DNA of 64,000 nucleotides from Saccharothrix carnea (GCF_003014735.1 NZ_PYAX01000010.1:186001-250000), one strand, 5' to 3'. Positions 1 through 8,658 are shown, counted from the stretch's first letter. The notes: generated by a model from the sequence alone, not told the origin. Numbers and translations are program-made.

Positions 1-90
1 AGCGCGTTCGCCGAGGCCGCCAGGCCGCTGAGAGCCCGGCTGATCGAGCTGACCGAGGTGCTGACGGCGTCCCCCGTCGCCGCTCGATGA
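1..90 (+). CDS. 3' end of a truncated gene, product unknown
   Basis: The first frame is open from the window edge and ends in TGA at 88–90, giving the last 29 residues of a protein rich in Ala, Arg and Leu. The tail looks helical, with heptad-like spacing of Leu, but it carries no motif that identifies a family. It ends about 100 bp before the VWA protein gene, so the two could be co-transcribed. That it is real coding sequence is inferred from codon-third-position GC and the clean stop; the rest lies outside the window. Confidence 0.45.
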   Translation, partial: SAFAEAARPLRARLIELTEVLTASPVAAR

Positions 91-187
91 CCTGGAGTGA
101 CTTCACCCGATTCGCAGACGTCACCTGTTAGCGTGACGCCGGTCGGGATTCGCCAGCCGTATCCGGTCGGACGCTGAGAGGAAGACG

Positions 188-1969
188 ATGTCTCGACACC
201 GCGCGCTGCGGACGAAGGTGCGGCGCGGCATCGCGACGTGGCCCGTGGCCATCGTCGGCTTGGTGGTCCTCCTCGTGCTCGGGTGGCTCGGCTGGAGCTG
301 GGTCGGCGGCCTCGTGGAACGCCGTGCCGCGGCGCAGGCGGGCGACTGCAACGAGGGCGAGGCGCTGCTCCGGATCGCCTCGACGCCCAGCGTCGCCGAG
401 GCCGTCAAGCAGGTCGCCGAGGCGTGGAGCAGGCAGCGGCCCGTCGTCTACGACCACTGCATCCAGATCGAGGTGCAGTCGATCGACTCCGAGGTCGTCC
501 TCGGTGGGCTGACCCAGGGCTGGGACACCGCCGAGATCGGCGAGCGCCCGCACGCGTGGGTGACCGACTCGATGCTGTGGGCCGACCGGCTCGGCGCGCA
601 GAACGCCGCCCTGCTCGGCGGCGTCCCCGAGTCGATCGCGGCCAGCCCCGTGCTGCTCGCCCTGCACCAGGAACCCGCGCAGGCGGTGCAGTCCGGTGCC
701 GGGTTCCGCTGGACCGACCTGCCGGACCTCGCGGGCGCGGCGGACGGCTGGGGCCGGTTCGGGCACCCCGAGTGGGGCCGGTTCACCGTCGCCATGCCCG
801 ACCCGGCGACGAACGCGGCCAGCGCGATGGCCGTGCAGTCGGCGCTGGCGGGCGCGAGCCCCGAGGGCAAGGGGCCGGTCACCGTCGAGATGCTGGCGCT
901 GGAACCGGTGAAGGACACGATGAGCCGGTTGTCGTCGTCCAAGCCCGCGCAGACGCCCGCGACCACGTGGGAGGCGATGAAGCTGCTCGCCGACGACACC
1001 GCGGTCAACGCGGCCGGGTTCAGCGCGGTGCCGGTGTTCGAGGTGGACCTGTACCGGCACAACACCGGCAAGGACAGCGGCACGCCGCCGTCGCAGCCGC
1101 TGTACGGGGTGGCGGCGGGCGGGCCGACGCCGATCGCGGACTTCCCGTTCGTGCCGCTGGCCGGTGACTGGGTCGGTGAGGCGCAGGTGCGCGCGGCGCA
1201 GGCGTTCCGCGAGTTCCTGCGCGAGGCCGACCAGCAGAAGATCCTGGCCGGCGCGGGCCTGCGGGTGGAGGCCACGACCGAGCGGCCCAAGCCGTCGCCC
1301 GGTATCCGGTGGGCCGCCGTCACGGACACGCTCGCGCCCGCCGACGCGAACACGACCCAGCAGATCTCGGCCGCGTGGGCGACCGCGGGTGACGGCCAGG
1401 TCGTCACCGTGCTGGTGGACACGTCGAAGTCGATGGAGGAACCCGGCGGTGAGGGCCGCAGCCGGATGGACTGGGTGAAGCAGGCGCTGTCCGGGCAGGT
1501 CAACCGGTCGGTGTCGGGGTCGCTCGGGCTGTGGGAGTTCTCCCACCAGCTCGACGGCGACAAGCCCTACCGGCAGCTCGTGGCCACCGGCCCGGTCGCC
1601 GGTCAGCGGCAGGCGCTGCTGGACGGCGTGGGGAAGCTGGAACCGCGCAGCGCGACCCAGCTCTACACCAGCGTGCTCGCGCTGTACGAGCGGATGTCGG
1701 CCGACTACCAGGACGGCAAGCGCAACCGGATCGTGGTGCTCACCGATGGCGTGAACGACGGCGGGCTGACGTTCGAGGAGCTGACGTCGCGGCTGGCGTC
1801 GGTCAAGCGGGAGGGCAAGGACATCGCGATCAGCGTCATCGCGATCGGCCCCGACCCGGAACGCGCGCCGCTGTCCGAACTGGCCCGTTCCACCGGCGGC
1901 ACGCTGTCGGTGGTCGAGGACGGCCGGGGTGTCGACGCCGCCCTCGGCCAGCTGCTGTCCGCCGACTAG
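188..1969 (+). CDS. Membrane-anchored substrate-binding protein with C-terminal VWA domain
   Basis: A 593-aa protein with a short basic N-terminus and one membrane segment at about residues 18–41, so the rest should lie outside the cell. Residues ~55–380 resemble a periplasmic solute-binding fold (family 1/11 type). Residues ~405–590 form a von Willebrand A domain. Its metal site starts with DTSKSM (D411, S413, S415) and has a second acidic position near D520 in LTDGVND. Such binding-protein/VWA fusions are common in actinomycetes, but their ligand is usually unknown. ATG 188 is preceded by a GAGAGGAAG-type ribosome site. The gene stands alone and is not obviously tied to the protease downstream. 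Confidence 0.8.
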   Translation: MSRHRALRTKVRRGIATWPVAIVGLVVLLVLGWLGWSWVGGLVERRAAAQAGDCNEGEALLRIASTPSVAEAVKQVAEAWSRQRPVVYDHCIQIEVQSIDSEVVLGGLTQGWDTAEIGERPHAWVTDSMLWADRLGAQNAALLGGVPESIAASPVLLALHQEPAQAVQSGAGFRWTDLPDLAGAADGWGRFGHPEWGRFTVAMPDPATNAASAMAVQSALAGASPEGKGPVTVEMLALEPVKDTMSRLSSSKPAQTPATTWEAMKLLADDTAVNAAGFSAVPVFEVDLYRHNTGKDSGTPPSQPLYGVAAGGPTPIADFPFVPLAGDWVGEAQVRAAQAFREFLREADQQKILAGAGLRVEATTERPKPSPGIRWAAVTDTLAPADANTTQQISAAWATAGDGQVVTVLVDTSKSMEEPGGEGRSRMDWVKQALSGQVNRSVSGSLGLWEFSHQLDGDKPYRQLVATGPVAGQRQALLDGVGKLEPRSATQLYTSVLALYERMSADYQDGKRNRIVVLTDGVNDGGLTFEELTSRLASVKREGKDIAISVIAIGPDPERAPLSELARSTGGTLSVVEDGRGVDAALGQLLSAD

Positions 1970-2198
1970 GGCCGGTCGCGTGCCCGCCCACGACGGCTGC
2001 GGCCCGTGGTGACGCCCCGGTCGAAATGCGCCGGACGAAGGAAGTCGCTGCGCCGTTCGACTTGTTGAATTCACAGCCGAAATATTCTGCCCGATAGCGG
2101 TTCCAGCCCGTTGATAGGCGACCAATGGTTCCGTACTTTCGAGTGCTTCGACGTCCCTGCACAACGTCGATCTCCCTGCACACGAAAGGACGAACACC

Positions 2199-2729
2199 TT
2201 GCGGAAGTTATTCCTGGCGCCTGCCCTGCTGGCGCTCGTGCTCGCCGTCCTCGTCGCACCGAACTCCCAGGGCTCCCTCGGCGAAGCCCACGCGACCACC
2301 GTCCTCGACGTGGCCACCGCGCCCGCCGACGTGCTGACCACCCCGCCCTCGGTGGCGGCGTGGCCCGTGCCGAACGCCCGGACCTACCGGATCCTCAGCT
2401 CCTGCTCGCCGTACGCGTCGGCGATCCGCACCGGCGCGCGGGCGTGGGCAGGCCTGACCGAGAGCTCCAGCGGCACCCCGGTCGAGTGCCGCAACGGCTA
2501 CATCACCGACTGCGGCGGCGGCAGTCGCGTGGTGGGCTGCAACTGGGGCGCGGGCCAGCGGATCGCGCTCTACATGGGCGGCGTGAACGACGACGCCCTC
2601 CTGGCCGCCCACGAGTTCGGCCACAACTGGTACGGCCACTCCTCCTACCAGTGCGCCGGCTGGGGCAGCGCGGCGCAGGTGATGGCACCGTCCATCTGCA
2701 ACTACAGCGGGGCCACCACGATCGACTGA
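2199..2729 (+). CDS. Secreted snapalysin-like zinc metalloprotease
   Basis: A 176-aa exported protein. The likely start is TTG 2199, because GAAAGGA lies 9 bases upstream and the first ~30 residues then form a normal signal peptide (Arg-Lys, Leu/Val-rich core, Ala-rich end). The zinc motif is HEFGH (H138, E139, H142), followed by an Asn-rich stretch and a VMAP sequence that could be the Met-turn of metzincins. Size and layout match small snapalysin-type (M7) proteases. The third zinc ligand is not in the exact family position, so the subfamily is uncertain. Six cysteines are scattered through the mature part and suggest disulfides. The substrate is unknown. Confidence 0.75.
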   Translation: MRKLFLAPALLALVLAVLVAPNSQGSLGEAHATTVLDVATAPADVLTTPPSVAAWPVPNARTYRILSSCSPYASAIRTGARAWAGLTESSSGTPVECRNGYITDCGGGSRVVGCNWGAGQRIALYMGGVNDDALLAAHEFGHNWYGHSSYQCAGWGSAAQVMAPSICNYSGATTID

Positions 2730-2739
2730 CGACCGGGCA

Positions 2740-2765
2740 GGCGCGTCCCGTTGCCGGGGCGCGCC
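2740..2765. terminator. Hairpin between convergent genes
   Basis: Arms GGCGCGTCCCG (2740–2750) and CGGGGCGCGCC (2755–2765) pair across a 4-base loop, with one position able to form a G·U pair. It sits between the protease stop and the WYL regulator stop, which face each other, so it may terminate both. No U-run is present, as is usual in actinomycetes. Confidence 0.5.
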
Positions 2766-2776
2766 TCCCTCCGCGT

Positions 2777-3736
2777 TCAACCCTCGTACACGGCCGCCAT
2801 CGCCGCGATCCGGGCGATGACCCGGTCACGCAGCTCCGGCGGCTCCAGCACCTCCACCTCGGGACCGAGGCGGAGCAGGTCGACCACCGCGTGGTCCAGG
2901 GACTCCACCGGTACGCGGACCGTCGTCCACACACCTTGGGGTTCGACGTCCTTGAGCTCGCGTGCGGCGGCCAGGCCGAGCAGGACCTGGGCGCTGCGCA
3001 GCCCGTTCGGCGTCATCCGGACGGTCACGCGCATCGGGTACATCCGCTCCTCGAACCGCGCCGACCAGCCCGCCCAGTACTCGGCCAGGTCGAACCCCTC
3101 GGGCCGGTCGAACGACTCGTCCAGCGCGGTCAGCTCCAGCACCCGGGAGACGCGGTAGGTGCGCAGGTCGTCGGCCCGGGCCACGAGGTACCAGGTGCCC
3201 GCCTTGAGCACGAGCCCGAGCGGCTCCACCGTCCGCTCCACCTCGACCTGCGCCCACCGCACGTACCGGATGCGCAGCCGCCGCTGCTGCCACACCGCCT
3301 CCGCGATGGCGGCCACGTGCGGTGTGCCCTCGTTGCCGCGGAACCAGCCGGGCGCGTCCAGGTGGAACCTCTCCCGGATCCGCGCCGCCCGCGACCGCAG
3401 CTCCGGCGGCAGCGCGGCGAGGACCTTGAGCTGCGCCGCGGCCACCACGGCGCCCAGCCCGAGCTCCGCCGCCGGCCCCGGCATGCCCGCCAGGAACAAC
3501 GAGTCGGCCTCCTCGGTGGTCAGCCCGGTGAGCCGGGTGCGGTACCCGTCGACCAGCCGGTACCCGCCCGCCGGTCCGCGGTCGGCGTAGACCGGGACAC
3601 CGGAGGCGCCGAGCGCCTCGACGTCGCGGTAGACGGTGCGGACCGAGACCTCCAGCTCGTCCGCCAGCTCCTGCGCCGTCATCCGGCCGCGTGACTGGAG
3701 CAGGAGGAGCAGGGACAGCAGCCGGCTCGCGCGCAT
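2777..3736 (-). CDS. YafY-type WYL-domain transcriptional regulator
   Basis: A 319-aa regulator. Residues ~1–60 form a DeoR-like winged helix (the segment around TAQELADELEVSVRTVYRDV). Residues ~135–215 form a WYL ligand-sensing domain, seen here as TWYLVARADD followed by a conserved Arg-rich strand. A WCX-like C-terminus completes the usual layout. The frame is open further upstream, but ATG 3736 is chosen because it begins the conserved MRASRLLSLL helix and leaves the intergenic palindrome free. The gene is divergent from a DUF3224 gene, a pairing in which the regulator usually controls its neighbour. The ligand is not predictable. Confidence 0.85.
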   Translation of the reverse strand: MRASRLLSLLLLLQSRGRMTAQELADELEVSVRTVYRDVEALGASGVPVYADRGPAGGYRLVDGYRTRLTGLTTEEADSLFLAGMPGPAAELGLGAVVAAAQLKVLAALPPELRSRAARIRERFHLDAPGWFRGNEGTPHVAAIAEAVWQQRRLRIRYVRWAQVEVERTVEPLGLVLKAGTWYLVARADDLRTYRVSRVLELTALDESFDRPEGFDLAEYWAGWSARFEERMYPMRVTVRMTPNGLRSAQVLLGLAAARELKDVEPQGVWTTVRVPVESLDHAVVDLLRLGPEVEVLEPPELRDRVIARIAAMAAVYEG

Positions 3737-3744
3737 TCCGCCAT

Positions 3745-3763
3745 CCTGACAGCACTTGTCAGG
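3745..3763. promoter_or_regulatory. Perfect palindrome, candidate WYL-regulator operator
   Basis: The sequence CCTGACA-GCACT-TGTCAGG has perfect 7-bp arms around a 5-bp spacer. It is located only 8 bp upstream of the regulator start and 22 bp upstream of the divergent DUF3224 start. TGACA/TGTCA half-sites are frequent for WYL-type winged-helix regulators. Its role as the operator of this divergent pair is inferred from position and symmetry. Confidence 0.6.
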
Positions 3764-3785
3764 TATGCCCGGCAAGCTTCGCGGC

Positions 3786-4187
3786 ATGACGACCGCACAG
3801 GCCGACGCCGGTATGAAGAGCTGGGACGAGCACACGTGGGACGGCAAGCGCTATGACGAGGTCACCGGCCCGAAGCAGACGACCGGTGGCATGACCGTCG
3901 CGTACACCGGTGACCTGGAGGCGGTGGGCGACCAGCGTTTCGTCATGTCGTACCCGGACGACGACTCGTGCGTGTCGACGGGGTACGAGGTCGTCACCGG
4001 CACCCTGAACGGCCGCAACGGCAGCTTCGTCCTGCACCACACGGGCGGCTTCCGCGACGGCGTGGCGGACGGGACGTTCACCGTCGTCTCGGCCACCGGC
4101 GACCTCGCGGGCCTCACCGGCACGGGCCGCATCACGTGGGCCCGGGGCGAACCGGGCCGGTTCGAGCTGGACTACGACCTGAGCTGA
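3786..4187 (+). CDS. DUF3224 family protein
   Basis: A 133-aa protein matching the DUF3224 pattern: a short lead with a WDE motif, then GGMTVAYTGDLE, then alternating beta strands ending in GTGRITWARGEPGRFELDY. Members are small calycin-like beta barrels of unknown function that often accompany YafY/WYL regulators, as here. ATG 3786 is preferred over an upstream in-frame ATG at 3756 because that one lies inside the operator palindrome. The gene is probably repressed or activated by the divergent regulator. No signal peptide is seen, so it should be cytoplasmic. Confidence 0.8.
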   Translation: MTTAQADAGMKSWDEHTWDGKRYDEVTGPKQTTGGMTVAYTGDLEAVGDQRFVMSYPDDDSCVSTGYEVVTGTLNGRNGSFVLHHTGGFRDGVADGTFTVVSATGDLAGLTGTGRITWARGEPGRFELDYDLS

Positions 4188-4194
4188 CACGCGG

Positions 4195-4224
4195 GCGGGC
4201 CACCCGATCAGTCGGGTGGCCCGC
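4195..4224. terminator. Strong bidirectional hairpin terminator
   Basis: Perfect 13-bp arms GCGGGCCACCCGA (4195–4207) and TCGGGTGGCCCGC (4212–4224) enclose a 4-base loop, and outer ACAC/GTGT bases extend the stem with a bulge. It separates the convergent DUF3224 gene and gcvP. Confidence 0.8.
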
Positions 4225-4241
4225 CGTGTCCGTCGCCTGGA

Positions 4242-7130
4242 TCAGCCGCCATAGGCAGAGACCGGCGGGCAGGAGCAGACCAGGTTGCGGTCGCCCTTGG
4301 CGCCGTCGATGCGGCGCACCGGGGGCCAGATCTTCGGCGCCGAGGTGCCCGCCGGGAACACCGCCACCTCGCGGCTGTACGGGTGGTCCCACTCGGTCGC
4401 GATGGAGGCCGCCGTGTGCGGCGCGTTGCGCAGCGGGTTGTCGTCCACCGGCCACTCGCCCGAGCCGACGCGGTCGATCTCGTGCTTGATCGCGATCATC
4501 GCGTCGATGAACCGGTCGATCTCGCCCAGGTCCTCGCTCTCGGTCGGCTCCACCATGAGCGTGCCCGCCACCGGGAACGACATGGTCGGCGCGTGCAGCC
4601 CGTAGTCGGCCAACCGCTTCGCCACGTCGTCCACCGTCACGCCGGTCGCCTTGGTGATCGGCCGCAGGTCGAGGATGCACTCGTGGGCCACGAAACCGCC
4701 CTCACCGGTGTAGAGCACCGGGAAGTGCTCGTCCAACCGCCGTGCCACGTAGTTCGCCGCCGCGACGGCGGTGAGGGTGGCGCGGCGGAGGCCGTCCGCG
4801 CCCATCATCCGCACGTAGGCCCACGAGATCGGCAGGATCGACGCCGAACCCCACGGCGCGGCGCTGATCGGACCGACACCGGTCGCCGGACCGGCCGCCG
4901 GCTGCAACGGGTGGTTCGGCAGGAACGGCGCGAGGTGGGAGCGCACGCCGATCGGCCCGACACCCGGGCCACCGCCGCCGTGCGGGATGCAGAACGTCTT
5001 GTGCAGGTTCAGGTGCGACACGTCCGACCCGAACTTGCCGTACTGGGCCAGCCCGATCAGCGCGTTGAGGTTCGCGCCGTCCACGTACACCTGGCCGCCG
5101 GCGTCGTGCACCAGCCCGCACACCTCGCGCACGGTGTCCTCGTACACGCCGTGCGTCGACGGGTACGTGATCATGATGGCGGCCAGGTCGTCGCGGTGCG
5201 CGTCGATCGTCGAGCGCAGGTGCTCGATGTCCACGTTGCCGTGGTCGTCGCACTTGACCACCACGACCCGCATCCCGGCCATCACGGCGGACGCGGCGTT
5301 GGTGCCGTGCGCGCTGGACGGGATCAGGCACACGTCTCGGTGGTCGTCACCGTTGGCGCGGTGGTAGGCGCGGATCGCCAGCAGGCCCGCGAACTCGCCC
5401 TGGCTGCCCGCGTTGGGCTGCAACGACACCGCGTCGTACCCGGTGACCTCCGCGAGCCACCGCTCCAGGTCACCGACGATGCTCAGCAGCCCCTCGGCGT
5501 CCGACGCGGGCGCGAACGGGTGCAGGTCGGCGAACTCCGGCCACGTGACCGGCTCCATCTCGGCGGTGGCGTTGAGCTTCATCGTGCACGAACCCAGCGG
5601 GATCATGCTGCGGTCCAGCGCCACGTCCTTGTCCGACAACGACCGCAGGTAGCGCAGCAGCGCGGTCTCGGAGCGGTGCGAGTGGAACACCGGGTGGGTC
5701 AGGTAGTCGCTGGTGCGGCGCAGGTCGGCGCAGATGCCGTCGGCGGTGTCGGCGTCCAGGCCGTCCACGTCGGCGACGGTCACGCCGAACGCCTGCCACA
5801 CCAGGTGCAGGTGGTCGCGCGTGGTGGTCTCGTCGCACGCGATGGACACCACGTCGTCGTCCACCTGCCACAGGTTCACGCCCAGTTCGCGCGCGGCGGA
5901 CACGACGGCGGCGGCACGGCCCTCGACACGGGCGCGCACGGTGTCGAAGAACTCGCCGTGCACGATCTCGACGCCGCCCTCCAGCAAGCCGGCGGCCAGC
6001 ACGGTCGCCATCCGGTGGGCGCGGGTCGCGATCGCCTTCAGGCCCTCCGGCCCGTGGTACACCGCGTACATGGAGGCGATCACCGCGAGCAGGACCTGCG
6101 CGGTGCAGATGTTGCTGGTCGCCTTCTCCCGGCGGATGTGCTGCTCACGCGTCTGCAGGGCGAGGCGGTAGGCGAGCGAGCCGTCCGCGTCCACGGACAC
6201 GCCGACCAGCCGGCCGGGCAGCTGCCGTTCCAGGCCCTGGCGCACGGCCATGTAGCCGGCGTGCGGGCCGCCGAACCCGATCGGCACGCCGAACCGCTGC
6301 GTGGTGCCGATGACGACGTCCGCACCGATCTCGCCGGGCGGGCGCAGCAGCGTCAACGCCAGCAGGTCGGCGGCGACCACGGCCTGCGCACCCGCCTTGT
6401 GGATCTCCTCGACCACCGACGCGTGGTCGCGCACCACGCCGGACGCGCCCGGGTAGGACAGCAGCACGCCGAAGAAGTCGCCACCCAGGCCGAGCCCCTC
6501 GATGCCCTGCGACAGGTCGGCGGTGACGATCTCGATGCCCAGCGGCTCGGCGCGCGTCTCGATGACGGCCAACGTCTGCGGCAGCGTGTCGGCGTCCACC
6601 ACGAACTTGTTCGACTTCGACCGGCCCGCGCGGCGCACCAGGGTCATCGCCTCGGCGGCGGCGGTGGACTCGTCCAGCATCGAGGCGTTGGCCAGCGGCA
6701 GACCGGTCAGGTCGGCGACCATGGTCTGGAAGTTGAGCAGGGCTTCGAGCCGGCCCTGGGAGATCTCCGGCTGGTAGGGCGTGTACGCGGTGTACCAGGC
6801 GGGGCTCTCCAGCACGTTGCGGCGGATCACCGGCGGGGTGGTCGTGCCGTAGTAGCCGAGGCCGATCATCTGCGTCATCGGGCGGTTGCGGGCGGCGAGG
6901 GCGCGCAGCTCGGCCAGCGCCTCGGTCTCGGTGGCCGGCGCGGGCAGGTCCAGCACCAGGTCGCGCTCGCGGATCGACTCCGGGACGGCGTGCTGCGCCA
7001 GTTCCTCCAGCGAGCCGACACCGATCACGTCGAGGATGCGGGCCAGCTCCGCGGGCCGCGGGCCCACGTGCCGGTCGGCGAACGGGGTGCCGTGCTCGAG
7101 TGCGGCGAGGGGGATGCGGTCCTGCGTCAT
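4242..7130 (-). CDS. gcvP: Glycine dehydrogenase (decarboxylating), P-protein
   Basis: A 962-aa PLP enzyme that decarboxylates glycine and passes the aminomethyl group to lipoylated GcvH in the cytosolic glycine cleavage system. Both homologous halves are present, as in the long single-chain form. The catalytic lysine is K711 in NLHKTFCIPHGGGG. The N-terminus FADRHVGPR is the family signature. The frame continues upstream to 7370, but ATG 7130 fits the family start and lies just after the glycine riboswitch. gcvH lies 4 kb away in the same direction, and gcvT is not in the window. Expression should rise with glycine through the riboswitch. Confidence 0.97.
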   Translation of the reverse strand: MTQDRIPLAALEHGTPFADRHVGPRPAELARILDVIGVGSLEELAQHAVPESIRERDLVLDLPAPATETEALAELRALAARNRPMTQMIGLGYYGTTTPPVIRRNVLESPAWYTAYTPYQPEISQGRLEALLNFQTMVADLTGLPLANASMLDESTAAAEAMTLVRRAGRSKSNKFVVDADTLPQTLAVIETRAEPLGIEIVTADLSQGIEGLGLGGDFFGVLLSYPGASGVVRDHASVVEEIHKAGAQAVVAADLLALTLLRPPGEIGADVVIGTTQRFGVPIGFGGPHAGYMAVRQGLERQLPGRLVGVSVDADGSLAYRLALQTREQHIRREKATSNICTAQVLLAVIASMYAVYHGPEGLKAIATRAHRMATVLAAGLLEGGVEIVHGEFFDTVRARVEGRAAAVVSAARELGVNLWQVDDDVVSIACDETTTRDHLHLVWQAFGVTVADVDGLDADTADGICADLRRTSDYLTHPVFHSHRSETALLRYLRSLSDKDVALDRSMIPLGSCTMKLNATAEMEPVTWPEFADLHPFAPASDAEGLLSIVGDLERWLAEVTGYDAVSLQPNAGSQGEFAGLLAIRAYHRANGDDHRDVCLIPSSAHGTNAASAVMAGMRVVVVKCDDHGNVDIEHLRSTIDAHRDDLAAIMITYPSTHGVYEDTVREVCGLVHDAGGQVYVDGANLNALIGLAQYGKFGSDVSHLNLHKTFCIPHGGGGPGVGPIGVRSHLAPFLPNHPLQPAAGPATGVGPISAAPWGSASILPISWAYVRMMGADGLRRATLTAVAAANYVARRLDEHFPVLYTGEGGFVAHECILDLRPITKATGVTVDDVAKRLADYGLHAPTMSFPVAGTLMVEPTESEDLGEIDRFIDAMIAIKHEIDRVGSGEWPVDDNPLRNAPHTAASIATEWDHPYSREVAVFPAGTSAPKIWPPVRRIDGAKGDRNLVCSCPPVSAYGG

Positions 7131-7149
7131 CGGTGCTGGCCTCCAGGGC

Positions 7150-7372
7150 TCCGGACAGACTTCTGCCGTTGCCCTCCCCCTCTGTCTTCTGCCCGACGTC
7201 GGGCGCCTGAGAGCTTCACCCGGTGACCCGGGCTTGCACCGTCGGCGGGGTCGAGCGGTCGTGCCCGACCCGCTTTCCAGAGGCGTCTCACCCGCACGGT
7301 CCTTGCGCCTGAGAGGTTCCGGGGAGGATTTGCTCCTTCGGCGCCGAGACTGGCTCGGACTCTCCCGCACGG
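7150..7372 (-). ncRNA. Tandem glycine riboswitch controlling gcvP
   Basis: Read on the minus strand, the leader contains two aptamer-like units. Unit one has GCGCCGAAGGAGCAA (7330–7344), then CCTCTCAGGCGCAAGGACCG (7297–7316) and TCTGGAAAGC (7273–7282). Unit two has a second CTCTCAGGCGCC box near 7204–7215, ending with CAGAAGACAGAGGGGGAGG near 7165–7185. These are the conserved blocks of the Rfam glycine riboswitch (gcvT class), where two aptamers share one linker. The gcvP ATG begins about 20 bases beyond the RNA. A GACAGA/TCTGTC pairing around the 3' end may belong to the expression platform. Exact ends are approximate. Confidence 0.93.
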
Positions 7373-7473
7373 GATAAAGCGACTACGCGCGAAATCGTAC
7401 CTGCCACCGGGGTGCGCGGTACCGCCGGCGCGACGTGGATCTCAGTGCGCGCGCCGGCCTGCTACCGCCCGGG

Positions 7474-8040
7474 TCAGCCGATGGCCCTGGTGCGGCGGCG
7501 ACGGGACAGCTCGTCGTCGACCGCGTCCACGATCTCGGCCCCGTCCGCGCGTTCGGCGGGGAAGTCGTGGATCGTGCCGCTGATCTCCCGCATCGCACCG
7601 GAGACCGCGATGCCGAACACCCCTTGGCCGCCTTGGAGCAGGTCCACGACCTCCTCCGGCGACGTGCACTCGTAGACGGTGGTGCCGTCGCTGAACAGCG
7701 TGATCCGGGCCAGGTCCTGCACGCCGCGGCGGCGCAGGTGGTCCACCGCGACCCGGATGTTCTGCAGCGAGACACCGGTGTCCAGCAGTCGCTTGACGAC
7801 CTTGAGGACCAGGATGTCCTTGAACGAGTAGAGCCGTTGGCTACCGGAACCGTGGGCGCTCCTTATCGTCGGGTTGACCAACCCCGTGCGCGCCCAGTAG
7901 TCCAGCTGGCGGTAGGTGATGCCCGCGATCTGGCACGCGGCGGGGCCGCGGTACCCGACCAGTTCGTCCGGCAGCGAGGAGTCCGGGAACAGCTCACCCT
8001 GTTCGCCGGATCCGGCCCGGATGGGCGCTTCCTCGACCAC
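7474..8040 (-). CDS. MerR-family regulator (Rv1830-like)
   Basis: A 188-aa MerR-type protein with its winged-helix at about residues 27–100, including the ITYRQLDYWARTGLV signature and the KDILVLKVVKRLLDTGVSL helices. A C-terminal segment of ~80 residues could bind a small acidic ligand or a partner. It lies between gcvP and the bifunctional nuclease, the same place as Rv1830 of M. tuberculosis. It is therefore the second MerR of this conserved block and not FtsR. The start GTG/ATG at 8040 leaves an acidic lead before the HTH. A possible operator lies about 145 bp upstream. The target genes are unknown. Confidence 0.85.
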   Translation of the reverse strand: MVEEAPIRAGSGEQGELFPDSSLPDELVGYRGPAACQIAGITYRQLDYWARTGLVNPTIRSAHGSGSQRLYSFKDILVLKVVKRLLDTGVSLQNIRVAVDHLRRRGVQDLARITLFSDGTTVYECTSPEEVVDLLQGGQGVFGIAVSGAMREISGTIHDFPAERADGAEIVDAVDDELSRRRRTRAIG

Positions 8041-8184
8041 GCCTGCCTCCCCTCGGTCCGGTCACGACGACCGGCGACCAACGTGAAGCCGCCGCGGTGT
8101 CCGAATCACACCGTGGCAATTCACCTGAGTTCGACGGTAAGACCGGCTAGGTGGCAGGTCAACGCGACGCGCGGGGCGTGTCTG

Positions 8185-8205
8185 ACCTCAACGTGAGGTT
8201 GAGGT
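8185..8205. promoter_or_regulatory. MerR-type palindrome upstream of the merR gene
   Basis: Arms ACCTCAAC and GTTGAGGT (8 bp each, perfect) flank a 5-bp GTGAG spacer, and a further GTTGAG follows directly. CTCAAC…GTTGAG dyads with short spacers are typical MerR-family operators. Whether it serves the adjacent MerR protein is inferred. Confidence 0.45.
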
Positions 8206-8521
8206 TGAGAGAGACGCCCGTCGTGAGCCATTCGGGTGACGTTTAGTGATCGTTTAGCAGTGGGGTGTTGACGTTGTGTAACCCAGAGGTGTGACACCTG
8301 AGGGCGGCACGCGGGGTTGATCCACAACGCACCGCGCACGCTTGCGGAGGGCCGTTCACGGCTCCTCGCCAGGTTTCGGCCCTTCGCAGGTGGTGGGTGG
8401 CGGGTGGAGCCTGCGGGGCGGGCGAGGTTCAAAGATCAAAAGCGTCCTCGCCGGACGGGCAGATCAGCAGGATGACCCCAACTACGCCCAGATGTCCTGT
8501 TGCGTTGTGGGTCCGGACTCC

Positions 8522-8577
8522 GTGTCATCCCACCGACCTCCCTCCGGGCTACCACACGTGTCAAGGGCGGCGCGCGG
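8522..8577 (+). repeat. Repeat unit A of the nested element
   Basis: This is the first forward copy. It starts GTGTCATCCCACCGACCTCC and ends CACACGTGTCAAGGG. It is nearly identical to the inverted copy D (8875–8919), and the match extends a few bases beyond the unit on both sides. Confidence 0.8.
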
Positions 8578-8612
8578 TCCCAGTGAAGTAGTAGGCAGAG
8601 GTGGACGCGCCA

Positions 8613-8658
8613 CCCTTGACACGTGCGGTAGGGCAAAGCCAGGTCGGCGGGATGACAC
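8613..8658 (-). repeat. Repeat unit B of the nested element
   Basis: Inverted copy with the variant core GCCGACCTGGC. It is most similar to unit C (8789–8834), so A pairs best with D and B with C, which makes the structure nested. Confidence 0.8.

Noticed and set aside
128..2341. Long minus-strand open frame opposite the VWA gene
   Set aside because: Low-complexity Arg/Gly/His composition and no motif, while the opposite strand encodes a clear protein.
4383..7226. Plus-strand frame opposite gcvP
   Set aside because: It mirrors gcvP codons and has no recognisable domain.
7131..7370. N-terminal extension of gcvP
   Set aside because: The frame is open upstream, but this segment is the glycine riboswitch; the family start is at 7130.
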